A stretch of 11,918 bases of DNA. Origin: JBBSGA01 sp038254585 (GTDB lineage: Bacteria; Chloroflexota; Chloroflexia; Chloroflexales; Kallotenuaceae). The DNA lies in NCBI GenBank assembly GCA_038254585.1, contig JBBSGA010000182.1:1-11918 (forward strand), read 5' to 3'. The first letter of the stretch is position 1, and each line of letters begins with the position of its first letter. Shown here piece after piece: positions 1 through 4,249 of this stretch. Under the pieces are notes generated by a model. It had not been told where the DNA came from. It did not search any database and saw nothing but the letters and a program-made list of their open reading frames with translations. A program made the translations under genes and the position numbers.

Positions 1-5
1 GCAAG

Positions 6-137
6 ATGGTGCGGAAAAGACATCCGCAGCAAGATCGAAAGAGGCTTGTACCTGGCTTCACAATTAACCCGAATGGGTTAATGAGAATTTTACATGTTTA
101 TGTCAATGACCACGTGCAGATTGATTTTTCGCACCAT
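6..137. repeat. 132-bp foldback (possible MITE or IS end)
   Basis: Bases 6-28 read on the plus strand and 115-137 read on the minus strand match at 18 of 23 positions; both begin ATGGTGCG followed by an A-rich run. The outer arms centre on about 71.5, and an inner perfect hairpin (63-82) centres on 72.5, so the whole stretch can fold as one nested structure. The transposase homology on its right loses its expected sequence at about 137-140, exactly at the outer arm. This looks like a small insertion or the terminus of a larger element lying off the left edge. No target duplication could be recognised, because only five bases lie to its left. The family is not recognised. Confidence 0.5.
63..82. 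repeat. Perfect hairpin, 8-bp stem and 4-nt loop
   Basis: ATTAACCC (63-70), loop GAAT (71-74), GGGTTAAT (75-82) is a perfect inverted repeat at the centre of the 132-bp foldback. The stem is AT-rich at its base and GC-rich at the loop, which is not the usual intrinsic-terminator arrangement, and no T run follows on either strand. It is more likely part of a mobile-element end than a terminator. Confidence 0.55.
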
Positions 138-466
138 ACGGGCAGACCTGGCGGGCGAGCTCGAAGATGCCGAAGCGGCTAGCGACGGTGACCGGCTCGT
201 GGCCGTCGGCGTGCACCGGCTGAGGGGGGAAAAGAGTGGCGGTGGTGCTCCGTGAGCTCAGCGTCGATGACGTCCCATTGAGCTTGGAGCGTGCGACGAA
301 GGATCGCGTTGCCGGTTTCCTGCGTCGTCGTTTCGAGTTCATCGAGAGCTGTCTCCGCCTGCAACGCAGCGACATCGGCGGTCGGGAGGTCGAAGGCAGC
401 AAGTTCGGTCATCTGGTCCGAGGCGGGATCATCGACGCGGCAGATCAAGACACGAATATGACTCAT
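138..466 (-). pseudogene. ISKra4-like transposase, N-terminal fragment, frameshifted
   Basis: The reading frame starts at the ATG at 466 with a good Shine-Dalgarno sequence (AAGGAG, about 6 nt upstream). It opens MSHIRVLICRVDD and runs about 79 residues to EHHRHSF. It then shifts at a run of six C (minus strand, 224-229). Removing one C continues the protein in the next frame as FPPQPVHADGHEPVTVASRF and then GIFELARQVC. That continuation has the layout of ISKra4-type transposase N-termini, where a region ending RFG...L.RQV precedes a Cys-rich segment. After C-P-Y-G the homology stops at the foldback near 137, so the catalytic DDE-type core is absent. Without the shift, the frame ends in an unrelated Arg-rich tail at 179. 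The family call is from memory of the pattern and is moderate; the broken state is directly visible. Confidence 0.55.
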
Positions 467-553
467 GGAGCGCTCCTTGGTCAGGATAGTGCCGCCATGC
501 TAACACAGCTAGGGCTGGAACCGCACCAGGACTTGACCCAACGCTTATTCGCG

Positions 554-769
554 CTAACCGATCTCGCGGACCTCTTCACGCGCCACTTTCTTGCGGTGCA
601 TCCTGACGGCTGCCGCGTCGATGCTGTCAGCGCTGATCAGAATACGTCCGCGCGCATCGCGCTCGACCTCTTCAAGGAGGTTTTCTCCCAGCATGCGGCG
701 AACCGTCTTTCCAGAGACGGCCAAAAGCTCGGCGGCTTCATCGATCGTCAGTGGTGGTCGATTGGACAC
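554..769 (-). CDS. Excisionase-like helix-turn-helix DNA-binding protein
   Basis: This is a 71-aa protein starting at GTG (767-769), with GGAAAGG in a good ribosome-binding position. Residues about 6-30 (LTIDEAAELLAVSGKTVRRM) are the classic HTH_17/excisionase pattern: helix, turn, then the recognition helix with V-S-x-K-T-V-R-R. A short wing (GRILISADSID) follows, then a basic tail. Members of this family bind DNA as recombination directionality factors or small transcriptional regulators. A TATACA box lies about 23-28 nt upstream of the start codon, but no convincing -35 was found. It is the last gene of the small-gene train, next to transposase debris, which fits a mobile or accessory setting. 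It could regulate the train or an absent integrase; the sequence does not decide. Confidence 0.8.
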   Translation of the reverse strand: MSNRPPLTIDEAAELLAVSGKTVRRMLGENLLEEVERDARGRILISADSIDAAAVRMHRKKVAREEVREIG

Positions 770-821
770 GGCTTACCTTTCCAGACACTGTATAGGTCAC
801 GGCCGCTCGTCTGCAGCCAGG

Positions 822-1058
822 TCAATGGCTCCCACGGCGCTGGATCAGGCTCTCTCGAGTCAACAGTGCGCCGCAGCTGGGACAGTGGGTGATGGGCGGT
901 GGTAGGGTCGGGAGCAGCTCCGCGTAGTACAACGGTCCGTTCGGCAGCTCGACAACCCAGATCATCCGCCCACAGCTATGCGTGTAGCGGGTGCGCACCC
1001 GTCGCTCAGGCGAGAGGTCATCATGGGCGGTGGATGGCGGTGGCGGCGTATCGTTCAT
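822..1058 (-). CDS. Small zinc-ribbon-like hypothetical protein
   Basis: This 78-aa protein has a Pro-rich, disordered first 14 residues. Then come Y-T-H-S-C-G-R-M-I-W-V around residues 25-35 and H-C-P-S-C-G-A-L-L-T around 57-66. The H/C pair and the CPxCG knuckle together resemble a treble-clef or zinc-ribbon metal site, although one classical Cys is replaced by His or missing. A beta-strand pair (MIWVVEL, GPLYYAEL) lies between the two half-sites. The start ATG has AGGAAG about 9 nt upstream. It sits 52 nt before the HTH gene. Function unknown; zinc binding is inferred from spacing only. Confidence 0.6.
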   Translation of the reverse strand: MNDTPPPPSTAHDDLSPERRVRTRYTHSCGRMIWVVELPNGPLYYAELLPTLPPPITHCPSCGALLTRESLIQRRGSH

Positions 1059-1089
1059 GGTGCTCGTCTTCCTGGGCGCCGTTGGTCAT
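1021..1089 (-). CDS. Possible 22-aa MTNG-type coupling peptide
   Basis: The ATG at 1087-1089 overlaps the TGA of the upstream 89-aa gene (ATGA). The frame begins M-T-N-G-A-Q and ends after 22 residues, inside the start region of the zinc-ribbon-like gene. It matters only because the same ATGACSAACGG start recurs at 3155, 3487 and 3892. It has no clear ribosome-binding site of its own and would depend on ribosomes terminating on the upstream gene. It could be a translational coupler or simply a non-functional echo of a duplicated gene start. Confidence 0.2.
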   Translation of the reverse strand: MTNGAQEDEHHERYAATAIHRP

Positions 1090-1355
1090 CCATACTGCTT
1101 GAACGCCGTTTCGGTTGCTGCACTGATCTGGCTTACGATGGTCGACAGACGCTCGCGCTGAATGACGGTCAATGACAGTCTGATTTCCCGTTCGGTGTTT
1201 CCACGTCGTGCATGGACTGCCACACCGGAGAATTCATTCGGATCGGGGTCCCCTTTGTCAGCAAAGAACTCAACGCGCCAGGCGGTGCGGGGATAGGCCT
1301 GGATGAGCGCAGCACGTAGTCGCTCGCAGACATCCTCCCAGGTAGATATCTTCAT
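1086..1355 (-). CDS. Hypothetical protein, 89 aa
   Basis: This is a soluble alpha/beta protein of unknown function. An N-terminal amphipathic helix (DVCERLRAALIQAY) is followed by two beta-rich segments (TAWRVEFFADKG; SGVAVHARRGN then REIRLSLTVIQ) and a C-terminal helix (LSTIVSQISAATETAFKQYG). There is no signal peptide, membrane helix or recognisable motif. The upstream ribosome-binding site is weak (AGAAAGAA). The last residues Y-G-stop overlap an ATGACCAACGG start, a junction nearly identical to the one after the 73-aa gene at 3487. Its place between the frameshifted gene at 1398-1564 and the zinc-ribbon-like gene makes it a member of the small-gene train. Confidence 0.6.
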   Translation of the reverse strand: MKISTWEDVCERLRAALIQAYPRTAWRVEFFADKGDPDPNEFSGVAVHARRGNTEREIRLSLTVIQRERLSTIVSQISAATETAFKQYG

Positions 1356-1397
1356 GCTTCTGTTCTTTCTGGGGGGTGCGTTGCTGCCTGTGCCGCG

Positions 1398-1564
1398 CTA
1401 GGCTTGCGCCGCCTCTACCATCCTGAAGTTGTAAGCCGCAGTGGCAACCCCACGACGGCTCACAATGACCGCCCAGTTGTGCCGCGTCGTATGGTAGACC
1501 TGGCAGCGCACGTCCCCTGGATGAGCGTGTCGACGTTGCCTTCTGGATCGTGTTGCCAGTCCAT
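1398..1564 (-). pseudogene. Small hypothetical gene broken by a 1-base deletion
   Basis: The ATG at 1564 lies 4 nt past the stop of the PIN toxin gene and begins M-D-W-Q-H-D-P-E-G-N-V-D-T-L-I-Q. The frame then degenerates. If the GGGG run (CCCC at 1514-1517 on the plus strand) had five G, the protein would continue G-D-V-R-C-Q-V-Y-H-T-T-R-H-N-W-A-V-I-V-S and end A-A-Y-N-F, R-M-V-E-A-A-Q-A, for 55 aa in total. The downstream part has the regular polarity of a small beta-hairpin protein, with alternating hydrophobics and W-A-V-I-V-S then A-T-A-A-Y-N-F. I recall similar small proteins from Chloroflexota, but not a family name. Either the gene is a fresh pseudogene or the base is missing from the assembly. 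Confidence 0.55.
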
Positions 1565-1568
1565 GTGT

Positions 1569-1964
1569 CTACCACGGCTCTACGATCAGTCCGAGGACGT
1601 TGCCAAAGTGTGCATCGCGGGTGGCCACCGGTAACCGGTGCTGGAGCGCGCTGGCGGCGATCCAGATGTCGTTGTCGGGGATCGGCGTGCCTTGGCGCTG
1701 GAGTTGGTACTTGATGGCGCCGTACTGCTCGGCGGTGACCCGGTCGACGTCGAGCACGATACTGTTGGCGATGAGCACCTGAATGTTGCCCAACTCCGTG
1801 GACGTGAGCGCAGCGCGATGGGCCCCGTGATGCAGCTCACCGAGGACCGTCGCCGGCACCATCGTTTGGACGCCGGCTAAACGCTGGAGGATGGCCGCAT
1901 TCCGGCGGAGCGCAGCCACCGCGACCGTGGTATCGAGGAGCACGTGCCGGAGACTACCAGTCAT
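1569..1964 (-). CDS. vapC: PIN-domain ribonuclease toxin, VapC family
   Basis: This 131-aa protein has the usual length and residues of a VapC toxin. D11 sits in the first strand (H-V-L-L-D-T-T), E43 in V-L-G-E-L-H-H-G-A, D97/D99 in P-I-P-D-N-D-I-W-I-A-A, and D117 in A-T-R-D-A-H-F. These acidic residues form the metal site with which PIN toxins cut RNA, commonly tRNA or rRNA. The first 11 nt of the gene overlap the end of the antitoxin gene, the usual arrangement that ties toxin synthesis to antitoxin synthesis. The ribosome-binding site lies inside the upstream gene. All acidic residues are present, so the toxin is probably active. The target RNA cannot be read from the sequence. Confidence 0.9.
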   Translation of the reverse strand: MTGSLRHVLLDTTVAVAALRRNAAILQRLAGVQTMVPATVLGELHHGAHRAALTSTELGNIQVLIANSIVLDVDRVTAEQYGAIKYQLQRQGTPIPDNDIWIAASALQHRLPVATRDAHFGNVLGLIVEPW

Positions 1965-2223
1965 GCGGGTCGATCGTTTCGCAGTCTTCCTCGATCGCCC
2001 GCTCCATCGCGTCGAGCGCCTCAGGCCGGATCGGATCGAGCGCTTCCAACGCGACGACCAGTGGGGAGCGTGCTGGTGCCGGCTGGTCCAGAGGGCGCAC
2101 GCTTTCCATGGTGGGCCGAGACGCAGGATCCAGCGTACTCAGTTCCTCGATGAGGCGTTGCCGCTCGTCAGGCGGCAACTGGCGGGCCGCTTCGAGCACG
2201 GTTTCATAGACTGCTGTGGCCAT
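1954..2223 (-). CDS. Antitoxin partner of the PIN toxin (VapB-like role)
   Basis: This 89-aa protein is encoded directly upstream of the toxin and overlaps it by 11 nt. The start chosen is the ATG at 2221-2223, which has GAGGGG at the right spacing; the frame is open further upstream, but that stretch is Arg/Ser-rich and lies inside the preceding gene. Residues 1-30 form a helix with the motif A-A-R-Q-L-P-P-D-E-R-Q-R-L-I-E-E-L. This is typical of small antitoxins found in Chloroflexota and cyanobacteria and is not a classic AbrB or RHH fold. A Pro-rich linker leads to an acidic C-terminal helix (A-M-E-R-A-I-E-E-D), which would wrap the toxin. The antitoxin role rests on position and size; DNA binding is not evident. 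Confidence 0.75.
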   Translation of the reverse strand: MATAVYETVLEAARQLPPDERQRLIEELSTLDPASRPTMESVRPLDQPAPARSPLVVALEALDPIRPEALDAMERAIEEDCETIDPHDW

Positions 2224-2233
2224 GGTTTTCCCC

Positions 2234-2572
2234 TCAATGCTGCGCGGCTCGGCTCGGCGGTAGCGCTTCCCGCTGCGCCTGCTGCAGCTTCTTCGTCGTG
2301 ACGCTGGTCGTGTAGACACCAATGCCTTCGAGCGTCGGATCATAGGCCGGAAATCCCTCGACGATCAGCACGTCCTCCGGATCGCGCAGCGCCTCGCTCA
2401 CCTTCGCCCACTGCTTGGGCGCGATATAGACCGTATAGGACGTCGATGTCTGCGGCGGGGCTGGCAGGCCTTTGGGCGGGGACGGGACCTTGCTGTTCTG
2501 CATGGTGGTCATGATGTAGCCGGCCTTGACGTTGGCAATGGGGCCGGGCCGCCCGATCAGCGTGATCTTCAC
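2234..2572 (-). CDS. Hypothetical protein, possibly OB-fold/SSB-like
   Basis: This is a 112-aa protein starting at GTG (2570-2572), with GGAGAGG 8 nt upstream; the GTGA overlaps the stop of the PHAX-domain gene. Two halves are visible. Residues 1-25 (M-K-I-T-L-I-G-R-P-G-P-I-A-N-V-K-A-G) resemble a first OB strand. Residues about 46-105 contain Y-T-V-Y-I-A-P-K-Q-W-A-K-V-S-E-A-L, D-V-L-I-V-E-G-F-P, then I-G-V-Y-T-T-S-V-T-T-K-K-L. The order W..V.E.L, V.VEG and VYTT.VTTKKL is reminiscent of single-stranded DNA-binding proteins. This is a pattern impression, not an established assignment. Translational coupling to an RNA-binding protein suggests a shared nucleic-acid role. Confidence 0.6.
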   Translation of the reverse strand: MKITLIGRPGPIANVKAGYIMTTMQNSKVPSPPKGLPAPPQTSTSYTVYIAPKQWAKVSEALRDPEDVLIVEGFPAYDPTLEGIGVYTTSVTTKKLQQAQREALPPSRAAQH

Positions 2573-2940
2573 AGTGCGTACCTCTCCAGTGGTGTTTGGG
2601 ATGGCCGTGATCTGTGGGGGTGTCGTCGTTGCTGCGTGTCTAGCTTGGGTTGCCGTTGCGGGCGCTGAGGAACGAAGATGGCGGCACGGTCTTTGGCTGA
2701 GATGCGATCCTTCACGAGGTGAAAGAAAACACCGCCGGGGGTGCGCCGCCGGCTGCCATCGGGCAGCAGCATGCCGCCCTGCGCCTCGATCTGCTGCGTT
2801 TCCTGGAGCAGGCTCATGGCGGGATCAGGCCCCAGCCGCAAGACAATCCGCCGGATCTGTTGGATCGGCCCGGGCTGCGTCTCCCCCAGCTGCCGGGCAA
2901 TGATCAGAACGCGTTCGCGCGTGTCCACGGGTTGGGTCAT
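2569..2940 (-). CDS. PHAX-type RNA-binding domain protein
   Basis: This 123-aa protein carries one domain at residues about 10-80. It has I-A-R-Q-L-G-E-T, a helix with Q-I-R-R-I-V-L-R-L-G, Q-E-T-Q-Q-I-E-A-Q-G-G, and the signature S-R-R-R-T-P-G-G-V-F-F-H-L-V. This matches the RNA-binding domain of phosphorylated adapter for RNA export (PHAX), which also occurs as a stand-alone domain in bacteria. The remaining 40 residues are basic and Pro/Gln-rich, suited to nucleic-acid contact. I chose the ATG at 2940, which has GGAAAGG 5 nt upstream and overlaps the previous stop as ATGA; a GTG two codons earlier is possible. The downstream GTG start of the 112-aa gene overlaps its stop, so the two are probably made together. 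The bacterial RNA partner is unknown. Confidence 0.75.
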   Translation of the reverse strand: MTQPVDTRERVLIIARQLGETQPGPIQQIRRIVLRLGPDPAMSLLQETQQIEAQGGMLLPDGSRRRTPGGVFFHLVKDRISAKDRAAIFVPQRPQRQPKLDTQQRRHPHRSRPSQTPLERYAL

Positions 2941-3155
2941 ACGCACCTTTCCGGTAACTCATTCCGTCCGATCGTCGCCATCGTCGCCTCCCCGTTCCTC
3001 CTCGTCCGCTCCCTCGTGCGCGTCATCCGCCGGGTGACAGTCCGCGGCCCGTGGCCGGCCGCAGAGTGCAGCGCCTGACGTGGCGATACGTTGCGGATAT
3101 CTGCCGCGGCGGGCGCGTCGATGTACTTCTCGTCTGGCCGGTCACCGTTCGTCAT
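2937..3155 (-). CDS. Hypothetical basic protein with MTNG start, 72 aa
   Basis: The frame opens M-T-N-G-D-R-P-D-E-K-Y-I-D-A-P-A-A-A-D-I and ends in an Arg/Thr-rich tail before M-A-T-I-G-R-N-E-L-P-E-R-C-V. The Y-I-D-A-P-A-A-A-D-I-R-N-V-S segment faintly recalls the start of an excisionase-type HTH, but the recognition helix is not convincing. The stop overlaps the PHAX gene start (ATGA). No ribosome-binding site precedes the ATG at 3155. A GGGGAG lies just before the internal ATG 14 codons from the end, so a 14-aa leader peptide coupling into the PHAX gene is a reasonable alternative to the full protein. The tail is Arg-rich, and the overlapping frame gives an acidic sequence. Confidence 0.4.
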   Translation of the reverse strand: MTNGDRPDEKYIDAPAAADIRNVSPRQALHSAAGHGPRTVTRRMTRTRERTRRNGEATMATIGRNELPERCV

Positions 3156-3164
3156 GTCGAGATG

Positions 3165-3434
3165 CTAGGGACGTGCTTTAATTTGGGCAGAGCGAGCCCT
3201 GCCAGCTTCGCTAACCATGAAGCCCTGCGGCCCCTGTACCGGTGTAGTATACCCACGCTGATGCAGCCTCCGAAATGCAGTCTCAACATCGGCGGTTAAG
3301 GTGAGCGCACTGTCTGGTAGTCCACCGTGTGATAAGAATGCAGTACCCTGCGCGGTGTACACACGCACGAATGCACTGTTTGGCGTGCGTTGATCAGCCT
3401 CGACGAGAGTAATAAGCAACTGATCCTCAGTCAC
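3165..3434 (-). CDS. Hypothetical protein, 89 aa
   Basis: This protein starts at GTG (3432-3434), with AAGGAG 5 nt upstream. It begins M-T-E-D-Q-L-L-I-T-L-V-E-A-D and has two beta-type segments (S-A-F-V-R-V-Y-T-A-Q-G-T-A-F-L; A-L-T-L-T-A-D). A helix (V-E-T-A-F-R-R-L-H-Q-R-G-Y) is followed by a glycine-rich turn and a final segment (G-F-M-V-S-E-A-G-R-A-R-S-A-Q). It is soluble with no known motif. The helix followed by R-G-Y and G-F-x-V-S-E-x-G-R could be a small winged fold. The GTG overlaps the stop of an 18-codon MTNG frame, which suggests coupled translation. Confidence 0.6.
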   Translation of the reverse strand: MTEDQLLITLVEADQRTPNSAFVRVYTAQGTAFLSHGGLPDSALTLTADVETAFRRLHQRGYTTPVQGPQGFMVSEAGRARSAQIKARP

Positions 3435-3487
3435 GGCTTCTCCTTACCTCGGGCGGCGACGCTGGACACGCGCTCACCGTTGGTCAT
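3431..3487 (-). CDS. Possible 18-aa MTNG-type coupling peptide
   Basis: The ATG shares one base with the TGA of the 73-aa gene (TGATG). The frame encodes MTNGERVSSVAARGKEKP and stops at a TGA that overlaps the GTG start of the 89-aa gene. Its last codons contain the ribosome-binding site (AAGGAG) of the next gene. This bridging layout suggests a coupler that keeps ribosomes moving between two genes. It is too short to judge by codon use, and it may not be a stable protein. Confidence 0.35.
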   Translation of the reverse strand: MTNGERVSSVAARGKEKP

Positions 3488-3708
3488 CACCCATACTTCC
3501 CGGCGTCGACGTCGGCCGAGACGCGCAGATACTCCTCGTGCGTCCGCTGGGCGAGTTGCTCAGCCTCGCCGCTCCGGGCGCCGGCGCGGAGCAGTGCATC
3601 ACGGCAGATGTTGCGCGCGCCATCAGTGTCCGTCACGTTGAGCGCGGCTAGGTAGGTATGCTGCGCAAGGGACAGACGATCGGCCGCGTCGAGTTTGTGC
3701 CAGTACAT
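3487..3708 (-). CDS. Hypothetical helical protein, 73 aa
   Basis: This small, mostly helical protein has helix 1 at L-D-A-A-D-R-L-S-L-A-Q-H-T-Y-L-A-A-L, helix 2 at G-A-R-N-I-C-R-D-A-L-L-R-A-G, and helix 3 at G-E-A-E-Q-L-A-Q-R-T-H-E-E-Y-L-R-V-S. It ends D-A-G-K-Y-G. The start ATG follows the previous stop by 4 nt, with AGGTAGG as the ribosome-binding site. No family is recognised. Its final codons and the following ATGACCAACGG closely resemble the end of the 89-aa gene at 1086, hinting that this gene boundary was copied. Confidence 0.6.
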   Translation of the reverse strand: MYWHKLDAADRLSLAQHTYLAALNVTDTDGARNICRDALLRAGARSGEAEQLAQRTHEEYLRVSADVDAGKYG

Positions 3709-3712
3709 CGGC

Positions 3713-3892
3713 CTACCTCACGCTGTATGCACCCGCGAAGAGCCCGAGCACAGTACCAAGCAGTTCCAGAAACCACAGTGTGATGATGACGATCAACACA
3801 ATAACCAGTACGAGGAGGGTCGTCAGATACCTATCTTTGCTCACCGCCATACACCTTCCGATCCAGGGGCGCCACCAATTACCGTTCGTCAT
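3713..3892 (-). CDS. 59-aa single-pass or hairpin membrane peptide
   Basis: This is an unusually clear small membrane protein. It starts M-T-N-G-N-W-W-R-P-W-I-G-R-C, then a basic stretch (S-K-D-R-Y), then a continuous hydrophobic segment from residue 23 to about 54 (L-T-T-L-L-V-L-V-I-V-L-I-V-I-I-T-L-W-F-L and on through L-L-G-T-V-L-G-L-F-A-G-A). The length suggests one long helix or a tight helical hairpin, N-terminus inside by the positive-inside rule. The ATG at 3890-3892 lies 14 nt inside the upstream gene. An internal ATG at 3850 (45 aa), with GGAAGG close by, is an alternative start. Small TA-type or phage-type membrane peptides look like this, but no family can be named. Confidence 0.6.
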   Translation of the reverse strand: MTNGNWWRPWIGRCMAVSKDRYLTTLLVLVIVLIVIITLWFLELLGTVLGLFAGAYSVR

Positions 3893-4082
3893 GTCGATCT
3901 GCGGCGTACTCGTCGAAGAATTGCTTCTGGCGCCGCCGAATGTCCAGCCCTAGAGCGTGTGTCACCTCCAACAACAGCGCCTGCAGCGCTTCGATCTCGG
4001 TATCGGAGTAGTCGTCGAGGTGATCCGTGATCCACCGTAACCGCGCCATGCCCTCGACGAGCGTCGCCTCAGCTTCCTTCAT
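3879..4082 (-). CDS. Hypothetical helical protein, 67 aa
   Basis: This is the first gene of the small-gene train. A GAGGGAG ribosome-binding site precedes the ATG. The product is acidic and helical: M-K-E-A-E-A-T-L-V-E-G-M-A-R-L-R-W-I-T-D-H-L, a short loop, then S-D-T-E-I-E-A-L-Q-A-L-L-L-E-V-T-H-A-L, and a basic end (D-I-R-R-R-Q-K-Q-F-F-D-E-Y). Two helices of this kind often make a dimeric coiled-coil or a small regulator. Nothing in the sequence gives a function. Its stop lies 14 nt inside the next gene, the membrane peptide. Confidence 0.55.
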   Translation of the reverse strand: MKEAEATLVEGMARLRWITDHLDDYSDTEIEALQALLLEVTHALGLDIRRRQKQFFDEYAADRHDER

Positions 4083-4249
4083 TGGACTCCCTCACGACGC
4101 TATGCAGCCTGTAGTGTGCGGAAATAGCGTCCAAGGCTCCGGGAAGTCATAAATTACCTTCCATCGTTCGCGGGTGCTCACGCGAAAGTAGTATGCTTAC
4201 CAGCCTTCACCACACCCGGATGACGTTTTCGCACATTACACGATCCGTG
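4083..4249. other. Intergenic gap between the two minus-strand operons
   Basis: These 167 bases separate the end of the C11 peptidase gene from the first small gene, and must hold the end of one transcript and any promoter of the next. I see no stem followed by a T run. A TTGGAC (minus strand, about 50 nt before the small-gene ATG) has no good -10 at proper distance. The small-gene train may therefore be read through from the peptidase operon or use a promoter I cannot recognise. Confidence 0.4.

Noticed and set aside
63..82. Hairpin as an intrinsic transcription terminator
   Set aside because: No T run follows on either strand, and the hairpin is the centre of a larger foldback.
236..892. 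Long plus-strand open frame of 218 codons
   Set aside because: It runs antisense to the transposase fragment and the HTH gene, lacks a ribosome-binding site, and its translation has no domain-like pattern.
1270..1575. Minus-strand 101-codon frame with many Cys and Arg
   Set aside because: It overlaps the toxin end and the 89-aa gene start in another frame and has no coherent fold; the frame-corrected 1398-1564 gene explains the region better.
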